Shown here piece after piece: positions 44,331-54,680 of a stretch of DNA of 64,000 nucleotides. The notes under the pieces are model-generated. The model was not told the DNA's origin. It saw only the letters and a program-made list of their open reading frames with translations, and ran no database searches. Within the stretch, counting starts at the first letter, position 1. Each line of letters begins with the position of its first letter. The position numbers and the translations under genes are program-made. This stretch comes from Albugo candida (taxonomy: Eukaryota; Oomycota; Peronosporomycetes; Albuginales; Albuginaceae): assembly GCA_905220665.1 (NCBI GenBank), contig CAJNAR010000039.1, positions 16,231-80,230 of the forward strand, in the 5' to 3' direction.

Positions 44331-44900
44331 TCCTCATATTAACTCAGACATAACCGTCTTCTAGAGGTATGTTGTCTGGAAACATATCGGAAATTTGTTT
44401 TAGCAATATTGTATGAATGAAGGTGCTTCTTTGATACTCAAGTAACATTTCTTGATCAGGTATACTCACAAAACGCTCCATCCTGTATGTTTTGGACAAA
44501 CTCTTTGAAATTTTCCGAGAAATCCAATATCATGATAGTGGTTCTGTTCGATGTCAAATTGAACTTTGCCTTGGAAGTACCAGAAAAATTATTCGCATCT
44601 GTTCTTAAGTCTATGATGTTCTAAAAAAAGAAGTAGCGCCATGGTTTGCCCAGAGTCACGTCGTCTTTTTCTCAATTTTCGTCCATTTTGTGAACGTTAA
44701 AAGGTCCGCCTCTCCATAATAATGGCGACTTGTACCTTCTTCACATTTTGACTTCGGCTATCACCATCGAACGCATACACATGTACATGATGCGTGCCCA
44801 AGGTCTTTTTTGCGATTACGGGTCGAAACAAATTAACGCTTGATCCTCCATCTACGACAGCCTTGACCGTTTTCTTTTTGGTGTGTGCGGTATCCTAATT
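44331..44900 (-). pseudogene. Gypsy-2 protease region
   Basis: Minus strand at about 44830-44870 reads TVKAVVDGGSSVNL, a retropepsin-type signature with D-G-G in place of D-S/T-G. HHVHVYAFDGDSRS follows, as in Gypsy proteases. No continuous frame remains. Confidence 0.55.
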
Positions 44901-46110
44901 AGTGCGCTGGCATCTCTATATTCAGCGTTATCGACGTTACACGTTGTTATAATCGTCTCTGATTTTGTCTTCTTGCTTTTGATTGAGCTCACGTGCCTCT
45001 CCACGTCCTTTCCTGTCTGTCACGGTACAAGCGCATTAATATCATGAACGTCATGGATTCTTAAAACCATGTCACAGCCGTCTTAGCCTTCAGTAGGTCT
45101 TGCTAATGTATCTCACATGGTCAATCTCCATGGGTTAGGACTCATTATATCGCCGCTGGTACTCATTACTCACGAGATTTGTTCCTGAATCATGTCGGCT
45201 CGCTGATGTTCATTGCGCAACTATGTCTCCTGGCGCTAAATGATACCTTCCATCAATTCTTTGTACTTTTTTTGTAAACGATAATACTTTAAATCCACTT
45301 TGATGGCTTCAGTAAGTGTTTTAACGCGCCTATATTGTTTGTATCTATTCTTTTGTTCGACTTTGTAAACCGCGCTGAAATGAATAACCTTGTCACGCTC
45401 ACTCATACTACGTATTTGAATGATGATACGCCGCGTAAGTGTAATGTGACTCGATATGTCTCGACAATCGCGCTGTTAAGGATCATTCACTGGTATCTTG
45501 AACGTTGTTGTAATCCGCTGGCACAAACTCCCGATACAGCTCGATACAGATATCATCAACAGTAGCGATCAAATTTCTATGGACTGAAAATCACTTTGCA
45601 GCTTCTCCTCTCAAGGTACTAACTAGGGTCGCCACAATTTGGTAGAACATACCACTGACTCGCACGCTAATCTTTTAGCGCAAAAATACTGATCTACTTG
45701 TCGGAGTACAATTGTGCGGATAGCACGACCACTGTATGCGGCAACCTGACAACATCCGTCTTTAGCTCTGTGCCACGGGCTATTTATGCATTTGCCCTAA
45801 TATTGCTTGTTGTCTTGTCATCATCGCCACCATTTGTCGCATCAACTACGCGTTCGATGATGGTTCCATTATCTAGATAGTACTTGCCTTTCGACAAATC
45901 AGATATCCTTTACTTCTATATGAGCACATGGATACTTGACGAGCGTTTAATTTCCAAGTAATCTCTTCCACTCATACGTCAGTAGCATCTGAGCAAATAT
46001 CAATCTCCTTTTTCCTCGAAGGTACTACCCAAAAGAACGGATCAATTGGCTATAAGTGTGCGTGATATATTGAGTCCGGACCAAGATGTCGAGAGCCGAA
46101 AAGAGCTTGA
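44901..46110 (-). pseudogene. Gypsy-2 gag
   Basis: Position between protease and primer-binding site, plus minus-strand runs such as TEAIKVDLKYYRLQKKYKEL (about 45250-45310), separated by single TAG stops, indicate a decayed gag. No zinc knuckle was located. Frames on the plus strand here (45335-45565, 45698-45880) are shadows. Confidence 0.55.
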
Positions 46111-46114
46111 AGAG

Positions 46115-46132
46115 GACCAACAAGTGCTACCA
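46115..46132 (-). other. Gypsy-2 primer-binding site
   Basis: Minus strand TGGTAGCACTTGTTGGT, 2 bp from the LTR, shared with Gypsy-1. Confidence 0.7.
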
Positions 46133-46134
46133 CT

Positions 46135-46340
46135 TGTCGTTTCCCCCAATATTTTGATAGGTCCTTAGTTCGCTACGCTACTTTTAAGCTTTTCCCGGTG
46201 TACGAATTCTCCCTCAAGCCAGTCATATGAAGTTGTAAAAAGACACGTACTTACGCACGGTATAGAATATATATGTAATTCGGATGATGACATGTAAGCC
46301 TATGCGCTATGAACATGGTCTTGACATGTTCATTATGACA
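46135..46340 (-). repeat. Gypsy-2 LTR (right)
   Basis: 206 bp, TGTCGTTTCCCCC to CATTATGACA, the partner of 38031-38236. Confidence 0.8.
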
Positions 46341-46808
46341 GGTACAATGACAAAAAAAAATCAGAATGAAAAGTTTAACGGTTTGAGAATACATTGGGAT
46401 AACAGATAGAGTAATCCTCCCGGATAGAATTGAGCATTTTAATGCAGAAAAAATAACCCTCTGCATCATTTCTCACCTCGGCCTTTCTTTTGTAGCCTTT
46501 TAGGGAATCTTCACACTCGTTGGCCAGAACCGCTTTTTCATGCATAAAAAACTGGTTATTATGTATCATCAATCTACCGGAATTAAACGTTCTAGCAATA
46601 ATGGATACTCAATCGAAGGATGGATAGATCAAATATGATTTTTGAGGTGTACTTATCGAAGCCAAGAGTAAACAGGCTACACTTAATTAGAGCAGAAGCA
46701 AACGCACAGCTTGTCCTTCTTTACCACAATCATTGACCTCGTGTGTGACTTGGTTATCGTAGACGCATCTTCCGATTCATGAATCATTATGTCAGTGCTG
46801 TTAGAAGA
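46341..46808. other. No recognisable gene
   Basis: A 65-codon minus-strand frame (46375-46572) is charged (EKAVLANECEDSLKGYKRK) and may be a coding relic, but no family is recognised. Confidence 0.35.
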
Positions 46809-46968
46809 TGTTCGATATGCACGCTATTATTTAAGGACCGTGTGGTTTGAAATAGTGCACGATGTTGTAGTTCGTAGGCGGATGGAGTACATAGCTGAAT
46901 TCATATGGCAACAGTTAAGACAAGATTCACATTTTTGCACTAAAACATAGAGGCAAGGGAAATTAATA
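46809..46968 (+). repeat. Copia-3 5' LTR
   Basis: About 160 bp, related to 56412-56568: TGTTCGA start, shared TGCACxATGTTGTA, CACAGAGGCA-like and AATTAATA end. The following GGTTTGAGATCA is a degraded version of the initiator tRNA-Met site GGTTATGAGCCC. Confidence 0.75.
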
Positions 46969-48082
46969 GGTTTGAGATCAAAGACGCCTGTCGTATACAC
47001 GCGCGCCGAGGGTGCGCAAACGATACCAGACGCCTTCGTACAATTCGACATATCTCCACCCAGCGAGACTGCAGTTACAGATGCTAGTGAGTTGAGAGGT
47101 GCCTCCAGTGATGTGAGCCTCAAGACACTCAAGGCATTGACAACCATGAAGTAACGCATGAGTCGCCTGGAGATGTCACAGCTCAAAAGAGAAGAAGACG
47201 AGCGCATGAAGGAAGCTCCTGCACGAGCCTCCGCCTGTCCGTGCTCCAGCACCAAGGGTACCAGATTTTCAGATCTCAATGTACCTTCAGCATCAAGAAT
47301 ATGTAGCCATGAGGCAAGGACAACCAATGTCTCGGACCTAGATGCTACAGCAAGCACCCATACCACCCAACGCACCTCCAAATTAGAACTCACTTCAGTT
47401 GGTTGGAGCTAGAAGGCCTGATGCTCTGCAGAGAAAACTGTCTATCCGACATTTTGATGGAAAGAAGCTCTACGAAGGGCTTAGTTCTGGATTTTTGGAT
47501 TGGAGTCGTCGTTTCGTTCGACAGCTGGTGTTGGATCAGAAGGCGTGTGGTTTAGAGTGGTCAGAAGAATTCAAGGCTGGCCTCACGGGTCACTGTCTGA
47601 GTGGCACTGCGGAGCGGGATTACCACAGGCAACTAGAGACCTGGTGGCACCAGCGACCGATGCTGCAATACGTCATGGAATTTTTGCACCAGACATTTCG
47701 GAAGACTATCATTCAAGTTGAAGCAAACAAGCTTCCGACCGCGAGAAAGAACCCGAAGCGTTCTTGGCCCGAACATTTGCTATATCTAGTCGCTGTGAGT
47801 GATGCGACGAGCGGCGCAAAGGCGCTAGTGCTCGAAAATATCTTCCAGTACGCATCAACTGACCGCCGGCATGTGTTCATGGCTAAGTACGATAATTCTC
47901 GTATGGATTATTTACGACACGCCGAGGAGCTAGTGCATTTCAGGAAAGCGATTGAAACTGATGTGCGTGGTGCGAAGGCTACCGAGAAGGATGTCGTACT
48001 GAATGTAGGAGCAGCACAGCCACGAAACAATACCCGAACTTGTTACAATTGCAACAAAATTGAGCCTGTTGCAGTTGTATAG
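46969..48082 (+). pseudogene. Copia-3 gag
   Basis: The N-terminal part (46972-47154, then a TAA, then 47158-47412) stays in one frame across the stop at 47152-47154 and is charged. The core (47399-48082, 227 codons) has RKLSIRHFDGKKLYEGLSSG, YVMEFLHQTFRKTIIQ, HLLYLVAVSDATSGAKALVL and DYLRHAEELVHFRKAIE, matching the gag of Copia-1 and Copia-4. It ends in RTCYNCNK, the first half of a zinc knuckle, before a stop at 48080-48082. Frame change between the parts near 47400. Confidence 0.85.
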
Positions 48083-48488
48083 CCGTGAAAAGAAAACAAG
48101 ATGTGGAGAAAAAGGACAAAAACTTGGTACTCATATGACTATTGCTGTAGTGGATGATCGAAAGATTTTTCAAAATCGATGGATTCTGCGGGTCCAGTCG
48201 ACACCTTGTGAACGACGAGAGAATGATTGAATAATCTCGTGATTGTGACAGAGGATGCATGTTACCGATGGAAGATGACTTCGTGTCACGATCGTTGGTT
48301 CAGTTCTGCTTCGTATAACTGTGTCTGGAATACCTCCTACCGTGCGATTAACTATTGTCCACCTTGCCCCATAAATTACAAGAATAGTATGTAAACTTGG
48401 AGAAAAATGGTTCCAAACTTGTATATGTGAATGGTTTTCACTCACTGGTGCATTTCAAGGCCGTTGCGGCGATGTTTGGTGTACAAAT
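48083..48488 (+). pseudogene. Copia-3 protease relic
   Basis: Around 48178-48225 GATTCTGCGGGTCCAGTCGA and CACCTTGTGAACGACGAGAG correspond to a D-S/T-G-x-S-R-H-L-V-N-D-E-R protease signature with shifted frames and a stop. The sequence continues to the exact Copia-4 insertion point. Confidence 0.55.
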
Positions 48489-48706
48489 TGTTAGTTCTGG
48501 AAGGTAAAATGAGAAACTCAATGTTTCTGGAGCTTATGATCTTTGGTTACCTTGCCTGTCCGTTATCGTCCGTTACCATCGCTCACTCATGTAGGCCCAT
48601 AAGATGCTCCACTTGTTCCGAAAGTCGCATGACTTCAACTTCACTAGTCGCGCCCTTTCACATGTACAGTCGCACCTTTCACGCGAAAAGTCGCGGCCTT
48701 TCGACA
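48489..48706 (-). repeat. Copia-4 LTR (left)
   Basis: TGTTAGTTCTGG to TTTCGACA, the partner of 53178-53396. Confidence 0.95.
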
Positions 48707-48719
48707 CTCCTTCTCGAAT

Positions 48720-50630
48720 GTCTTTACATCATCGAGATCAGCTTGCACAGCTCCGTCAATCTCGGTGCGGCGAACGTCTTGGTGAGAAGATCAGCTCGCA
48801 TTAAACGCGACTCGCAATAAACCACCTTGATCACTTGTTTCTTGCTGTAATCCTTGATAAACTTGAGACATACTGCGATGTGTTCCGCTCTTCCCGCGCT
48901 ATCTTCGCCTTATATTTGCTTAATAGCAGCTTGATTATCAACGTGCATTAGCAACGGCTTGGTCACGCTCACTCCAATCTCACCCAGCAGCTCACACAAT
49001 CCTAGCAAATCACTCGCCACTAGTGATGCAGCCACAAACTCGGCCTCCATCGTAGATAATGCCACGCTTACCTGTTTCCGACACATCCAACCGACAACCA
49101 TACCATTTAAGCATAGAACCCCTCCACTTACCGATTTTCGATCCGCACGATCCGCAGCGTAATCCGCGTCGCTGTAGCCTTCAAGCACAACATCTTGAGA
49201 ACTGTCACTTCCAATAGTCCCTCTCATCTCAAACTTAAGGTCGGCAGTTCCCTTCAGGTATCGAACTATTCGCTTTGCCCAACGCCAATCGCAATCCCTT
49301 GGTGCATGCGACCGCCGGCTGGCCCGGTGTACAGCAAATGCAACGTCCGGCCTTGTGCACCGCGACAACCAAAGCAGACTTCCAATCAACGATTGAAACA
49401 TATTCACTGTTGGTCCCTTTGATGCACCGTCACTGCCGCTCGGTAGCAAATCGCCCTCGTCTTCGCCGTCTTGTTCATCACCGATAGGCGTACGAGCAGT
49501 TTTAGCCTGATCCAGACTAAGACCAATAATTAATTCGCGAATGCACTGAGTTTGCTCCAAAAGGTACCCAGAATCCTTGGTATACATCACGCCAATGCCC
49601 AGAAACTTAGATACTTCGCCGAGGTCCTTCACCTCGAGTACCTTCATGTCATCGAAGAATTTGGTCACGTCACAGGCCTTCTTAGCAGTTACCAATAGGT
49701 CGTCCACATAGACACCCACTAGCGCAATCGTTGAGACATCTCCTTTTGTGTACAAGCAACTGTCGGTGTAGCACTGTGTAAATCCAAGCTTCACCAGTGT
49801 ATCATGTAACAGTTGTGCCCACAAACGCCCAGCCTGCTTAAGCCCGTAAAGGCTCTTTTGAAGTTTTAGCACCACCTTGCTCCTGTCACTTGTACCCAAA
49901 CTGTGTACTTCGTGCTCGTCAAATTCCATTCCTTGCGGCACGTGAAGCGCAATTTCAAGATCTTCTTCTTTATCGGCTTTCACGTAAGCATTAGGAACAT
50001 CCCCATGTCGAGCAGGAACCCCCCATACACGCGCCAATGCCAGCACCACCTTTACTGTCGTCATCTCCATCACAGCACTGAATGTCGTGGTATAATCGAC
50101 ACCATATGCCTGCTCATTTACACAGGTCACGAGCCTCGCTTTAAAACGTTCCAGAGTCCCATCAGCGTGTCGTTTCGTCTTAAAGACCATTTTGAATGCA
50201 AAAGCTTCTGGCCAGGTCTTCTTAGTGTCACCTCCCACGTCTTGTTTGATTTAAGCGATTCAAGCTCGCAACGCATTGCTTCTCGCCACAGTGCTGCATC
50301 CTTCGACTGTACTGTTTCTCTGTAGGTCTTCGGATCTTCAACCAAGTTTACCATTGCAACTGGTACATGTTTAGCGCCCATGTGGCGGGTGGTCATGCGC
50401 GTTCTAGCTGAGACAACTATGCGAGAATCGGCACCGCTTAACGGTACTCTGTTCGTCGAACTTTTCCCTTTACCACGTGACCCGGGCTTGGACAGTCTTT
50501 TGCAAGTACTTAAATACTCCTTCTGCTTCGCAGCCTGCTCCCTCGTTTCCACAGCTTGACTCAAACCAGGGTCCTCTCTGCGTAGCTGTTGTTGTAGTTG
50601 CAAGTTGCCATCAACGTCCATGGTGTCCAC
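48720..50630 (-). pseudogene. Copia-4 reverse transcriptase and RNase H
   Basis: A 442-codon frame (48910-50238) carries RT and most of RNase H: MVFKTKRHADGTLERFKARL, HGDVPNAYVKADKEEDLEI, SLYGLKQAGRLWAQLL, the catalytic VGVYVDDLLVTAKK, then SLIGSLLWLSRCTRPDVAFA, YSDADYAADRADRKSVSG, STMEAEFVAASLVASDLLG and LLMHVDNQAAIKQI. All catalytic residues are present. A stop at 48910 removes the last 50 or so codons, which continue in frame toward the LTR (RADLLTKTF). Upstream, 50127-50630 encodes the integrase-RT linker and ALWREAMRCELESLKSNKTWEV in another frame, so one frameshift lies near 50230. Confidence 0.9.
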
Positions 50631-50696
50631 ATGCTTGACATGCTGCGTTGTAATGACCAGCCTTTCGCGAGGAAGATATACCTTGAAACCCTTGGT

Positions 50697-53173
50697 CTAG
50701 TCGTGCTTCCCGACAATTATGCCGATTTCAGCACGGGGTTTCCACGAACTCTTTCCTGGGTCGCGATAGGCCGTACATGGGCTTCCAGACGCCACGACAT
50801 CGGCAAGACTGGGCTTATTTCCAGTCAGGACCTCGATTGGAGAAGCCCGCTTCACGTTGGCTCTGCTTGGACTGCGGTTTAAAATGTAAGTCGCGTATTG
50901 GACTGCATCACCCCAGAAGTGTAACGGCAATCCGCTCGAAAACAACATGCACCGTGCCATGTTGAGTACTGTCCTGTGCATGCGTTCTTCCTTTCCATTG
51001 GAAGCTTGATTTCCAGCCTCGCTCACTTGTCTCGTCACTCCAATCTCCTTGCAAAGCATGTCCACGTTGCGATATTCTCCACCACCGTCCGTCCTTAGTA
51101 TGTGTACCTTGCAATCAAAAGAGCGCTAGAAAAAGGCCAAAAAGTGTTCGAAAATTTTCGCAGCTTGATCCTTCTTGCGCGCAACAAACACTCTGCAATA
51201 AATTGAGGCATGGTCAACAAAGTTGATCATGTACCGATTGCCGCATCGGTCTGCTGGTGTCATAGGACCTTTCAGGTAACTGCAAATAACACCACCAATT
51301 CGATCAATCGGAGAGTGTACCCCGCTATCCTTCTTCGGTTGTGCATTCTTCGACTGTTTGCCTTGAGCGCACGTTAGACAGCTTGGTCGACTCCTGTCAG
51401 TCAGCTCGATACCCGAGCCTTCACTATCCGCCATCTTCTCAACCGAGTCATACATGAGGTGGCCCAGGCGTTTATGTAGCTCCAAAAGAGTACAATTTAC
51501 GGGCACAATGTTTTCATCATCGTTATCTGCAGTGAGTAATGACGCATGCACCACTTCATTTCTTCGTGGTGTAGCCTTTATACTCTGCGTACACACCACC
51601 AGCACGTTGTTTTCTTTTTCAACTTCAAACACTCGTGCTCCATCGCTGTTACGCCTCAAATATCGACGTCCATCGTCGTAGCTCAGTGCAACCCCTTTTT
51701 CTTCGAGTTTGCAGTACGAAAGTATGTTGTGCGTGAGGTCCTTTGCATAGTAGACGTCACTCAATGCAACTATGTGAGTTCTCCCATCCACGTTTGCTTG
51801 CAACTTGACTTGGCCCACATTTGTAACCTTGATAGCTTGACCATCAGCGACATTACATTCATCGAAGCAATCAACCGCGTCGACAAGCATGCTGACGTCC
51901 ATCACCAGGTGCCTGCTGGCGCCAGTATCGAGAATCCAAGTCTGCTTTACACCATCGAAAGAGGCCCCGATACTTAGAGCAAATGAAGCCTGTTTACTAC
52001 CAGCTTTGTTTTTGGACTCTCTGTTGCTATGGCCAAGCTGGTTACATCCCCAGCACCTTTTTTCATCGCGAGAAATCAATGCATCAGCTGCGACGTTAGT
52101 GCCGCGGGCATTACTTCTGGCATGAGTATTTTGACGAACCCCACTAACCACGTGAGCGCCGGCATCTTGTTCAAACGTACTGGTGAAGTCCGCCATCTCC
52201 CATGCTTGTTTCAGATAGTCAGTGCGACGGCGATCGAGTCGCGTTTGCATGGCTCGTTTCACGTCCGGTGATGCACCTTCACATATGTACTGAACCACAA
52301 ATCGATCAGGGCAGCACCCTGAACTTGCTACGGCGACTAGATACTGGTAATGCTCTGTCCAAGATCGATCGTTTGGCTTACGAGATCGCATAAACCGCGT
52401 GGCTTGCTCCACAGTGATCTCTCTATTGTATACCTCGAGCAACTTGTTCATCAAGTGTTCAACCGTGGGTACTTCTGACGCCCAGACTCCTTTTATCTTG
52501 TCGAAATGCTTTCTTGCGTTTTCATCCAGGTACCGATTAAGTGTCCTCATCTTGTACTCCTCAGGCCTTTCACCTCCACTGAGGCGTTGAGCCGCTCCAA
52601 GCTCGTCCAGAAACTGCAATCCCCAGTCCTTGAATCCTGACCCGAGCCCTTTGTATTCTTCCTTTCCAGTAAAGCGCTCGATAGGCAGCTTCATATCCTT
52701 GACAGTGGGCATCTTGCACCGAAGTTTTGCGGGGGGTAGAAGTCCTGCCTTGGCTGTGCGAAGGCTTGCGCAGTAGGCTGATTCGCCGGGAAAAATTGCC
52801 GCTGGTGCTGCGCCTGATTCTGCGGCATCCCAATCGGCACTTGCATGCCCATAGCTTCACTGAGGGATTCTGCTCTCGCCCGGTTCCTTTCAGCAGCCAA
52901 GAATTGGCTGAATACACTCGAGCCACTTCCCATTCGGGTATCAGGTTCCGCGGGGTGCTGCTGGGCCCGCTCCACGCGTTCCCTCGCTAAGTCGCGCATA
53001 AGATTCCCGATGAGTCCCTCAAGTCTATCCAGACTATCTGCACCGTGCTCGGAGGTCCCGTGTTCTCTCGCTTGAGTGATGTCCGCGCTGTCGCTTGTCG
53101 TCTCATCGACCGCATGCGGGCCGAGAGCACCTAGCGGAGCTGCTGGATCGTCTTCTAGGGGGCTTGGGCTCAT
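50697..53173 (-). pseudogene. Copia-4 gag, protease and integrase
   Basis: Gag starts at ATG 53171-53173 inside the primer-binding site. The first 160 codons (Pro/Gln-rich C-terminal part) end by a frameshift near 52700, and the core continues in frame 51126-52712 (528 codons): GKEEYKGLGSGFKDWGLQ, zinc knuckle C-W-G-C-N-Q-L-G-H-S-N-R-E-S (last Cys replaced by Ser), protease WILDTGASRHLV, pre-integrase HKRLGHLMYDSVEKM with C-x-x-C, then the integrase start DRIGGVICSYLKGPM. A TAG near 51126 interrupts. The integrase resumes in 50697-51065 and just before it: HILRTDGGGEY (second Asp) and NGKEERMHRTVLNMA (Glu region). One or two point changes would separate this from an intact gene. Confidence 0.9.
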
Positions 53174-53177
53174 AACC
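53166..53177 (-). other. Copia-4 primer-binding site
   Basis: GGGCTCATAACC on the plus strand, identical to the Copia-1 site and to the anticodon arm of initiator tRNA-Met. The gag ATG (53171-53173) lies within it. Confidence 0.85.
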
Positions 53178-53396
53178 TGTTATTTCTGGAAGGTAAAATC
53201 AGAAACTCGATGTATTTGGAGCTTATGATCTTTGGTTACCTTGCCTGTCCGTTATCGTTCGTTACCATCGATCACTCATGTAGGCCCATAAGATGCTCCA
53301 CTTGTTCCGAAAGTCGCATGACTTCAACTTCACTAGTCGCGCCCTTTCATATGAACAGTTCGCACCTTTCACGCGAACAGTCGCGGCCTTTCAACA
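53178..53396 (-). repeat. Copia-4 LTR (right)
   Basis: TGTTATTTCTGG to TTTCAACA, followed by the second CAAAT. Confidence 0.95.
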
Positions 53397-53401
53397 CAAA
53401 T

Positions 53402-54680
53402 GAACAATAATGGGCTAATGGCTCAAGTCAAATCGAAACGCATGATCACGACTTCACGTGATGTAATTATGGTGGTGATTAATGAAATATTTACTGCCAG
53501 TGATGGTAAAGGCATGCAAGTGGGCACGATGATGCAATTCCACCAACGTATGGCTCATTTCTCGTATGACACTATCGATCTTATGTCTATAGAACCGAGA
53601 TCAGGGATACAGATAAGTGACCAGAAACGTGCGAATTGTTCAACATGCGCGCAGGGAAAGTAGACCAAGAAAGATCAGTCGAAACAAGACACAAGCAAAA
53701 ATTCCCTCATCGGCAGAATTGGAGAAGTGATATGCAGTGATTTAAAGGGACCGATGCATCGAAGTATCGACTGGGTAATCTATACCTGATGCATTTTGTT
53801 GACCGAGTCCATGTTTTTCGCATTGATGGCGGTGGAGAATATCAAAACATCAATTTATTATGCAAGAAAACGAGGGTTGTGCCTCAAGTCTCTGAGCCCA
53901 GAAACCAGGCGTCGAATGGAAAGGCAGATAGGATGCACAGGACTATTTTGAATTGGCCAGATGCATAATTTACGCGCCAGGATTGACGTTCTGTTTCTGA
54001 GGAGTTTCCGTGTAGTACTCAGCGTACATACTTAATTGAAGCCCGAGTCGCTCTGACACAAGAAGGGCGTCACCTCTCGAAGTTTGGACTGGGAGTACCA
54101 GATTTGATTTCGATTGTGGCTTTTGGTTGAACATGTACTATGTAGATAGACCCGTGCAAGAATTCTCTACAAAAGCGAGCGCAAGCTGAAATTATCATCG
54201 GCAAGAGTGATGAGATGAAGGGATTCCGCGTGCATTCGAAGAAAGAAAGGTTTCTTATTGTTACTCAGCATGTCAAGAATATCGAGACTTTGACTGCAGC
54301 ACAAAACTCGCATGTGCAGAGTGGACTTGAATCTTGTGTTACGTCCATTCACTTTCGTAGACGGCCATATTAGTGAATTTGTTCGTTTACACGATATATT
54401 CAATCCCCGACGTTCGACGGCCAACCGTTCGAATTATACTTCGTACTCTGAACTACAGTTCGCAATTTTTCGGATGGTTGCTGTTCCGGTTTTTGTTGCG
54501 GTTGATTTTGATTATGGTGCGTTTCTGTTGTTCGAGCTGCCGTCATGATTGTATTGGCGATAGAGGCGAGACGTCAAAAAAAGATGCCGCGACAATTTTC
54601 TTGTCATGTAATGCTGCAGATAAAGTGACTCATGCCGTTACGAAAAAGATGAGCAAATGGCTTGGTAGAGATCGCGGCAT
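53402..54680 (+). pseudogene. Copia-3 pre-integrase and integrase
   Basis: The frame 53400-53663 has HQRMAHFSYDTIDLM and ANCSTCAQGK, the pre-integrase zinc finger, ended by a TAG. Downstream frames give RIGEVICSDLKGPMHRSID (first Asp, about 53715-53770) and SEPRNQASNGKADRMHRTIL (Glu region, about 53897-53950). The segment between is shortened, with a remnant RIDGGGEYQNI near 53820, where R-T-D has become R-I-D. Strongly decayed to about 54680. Confidence 0.75.

Larger units (their letters stand above)
38031..46340 (-). mobile_element. Gypsy-2 LTR retrotransposon, chromodomain type, decayed
   Basis: Two 206-bp LTRs (38031-38236 and 46135-46340) bracket minus-strand gag, protease, RT, RNase H, integrase and a chromodomain-like end. 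The primer-binding site at 46115-46132 is the same as in Gypsy-1. Flanking 5-mers are GTGAC and GGTAC, not an exact duplication. The element is interrupted by a foldback element (38419-39368) and LINE C (40264-42390). Stops are frequent. Confidence 0.85.
48489..53396 (-). mobile_element. Copia-4 retrotransposon, nearly complete
   Basis: 4.9 kb with 218- and 219-bp LTRs and an exact 5-bp target duplication CAAAT (48484-48488, 53397-53401). It has long open gag-pol frames on the minus strand. By eye the LTRs differ at roughly 13 positions. Damage is light: a gag frameshift, a few stops and two frame changes in pol. It is the best preserved element in the window. Confidence 0.95.

Noticed and set aside
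38026..46345. Target duplication of Gypsy-2
   Set aside because: Flanking GTGAC and GGTAC differ at two of five positions, so it cannot be claimed.
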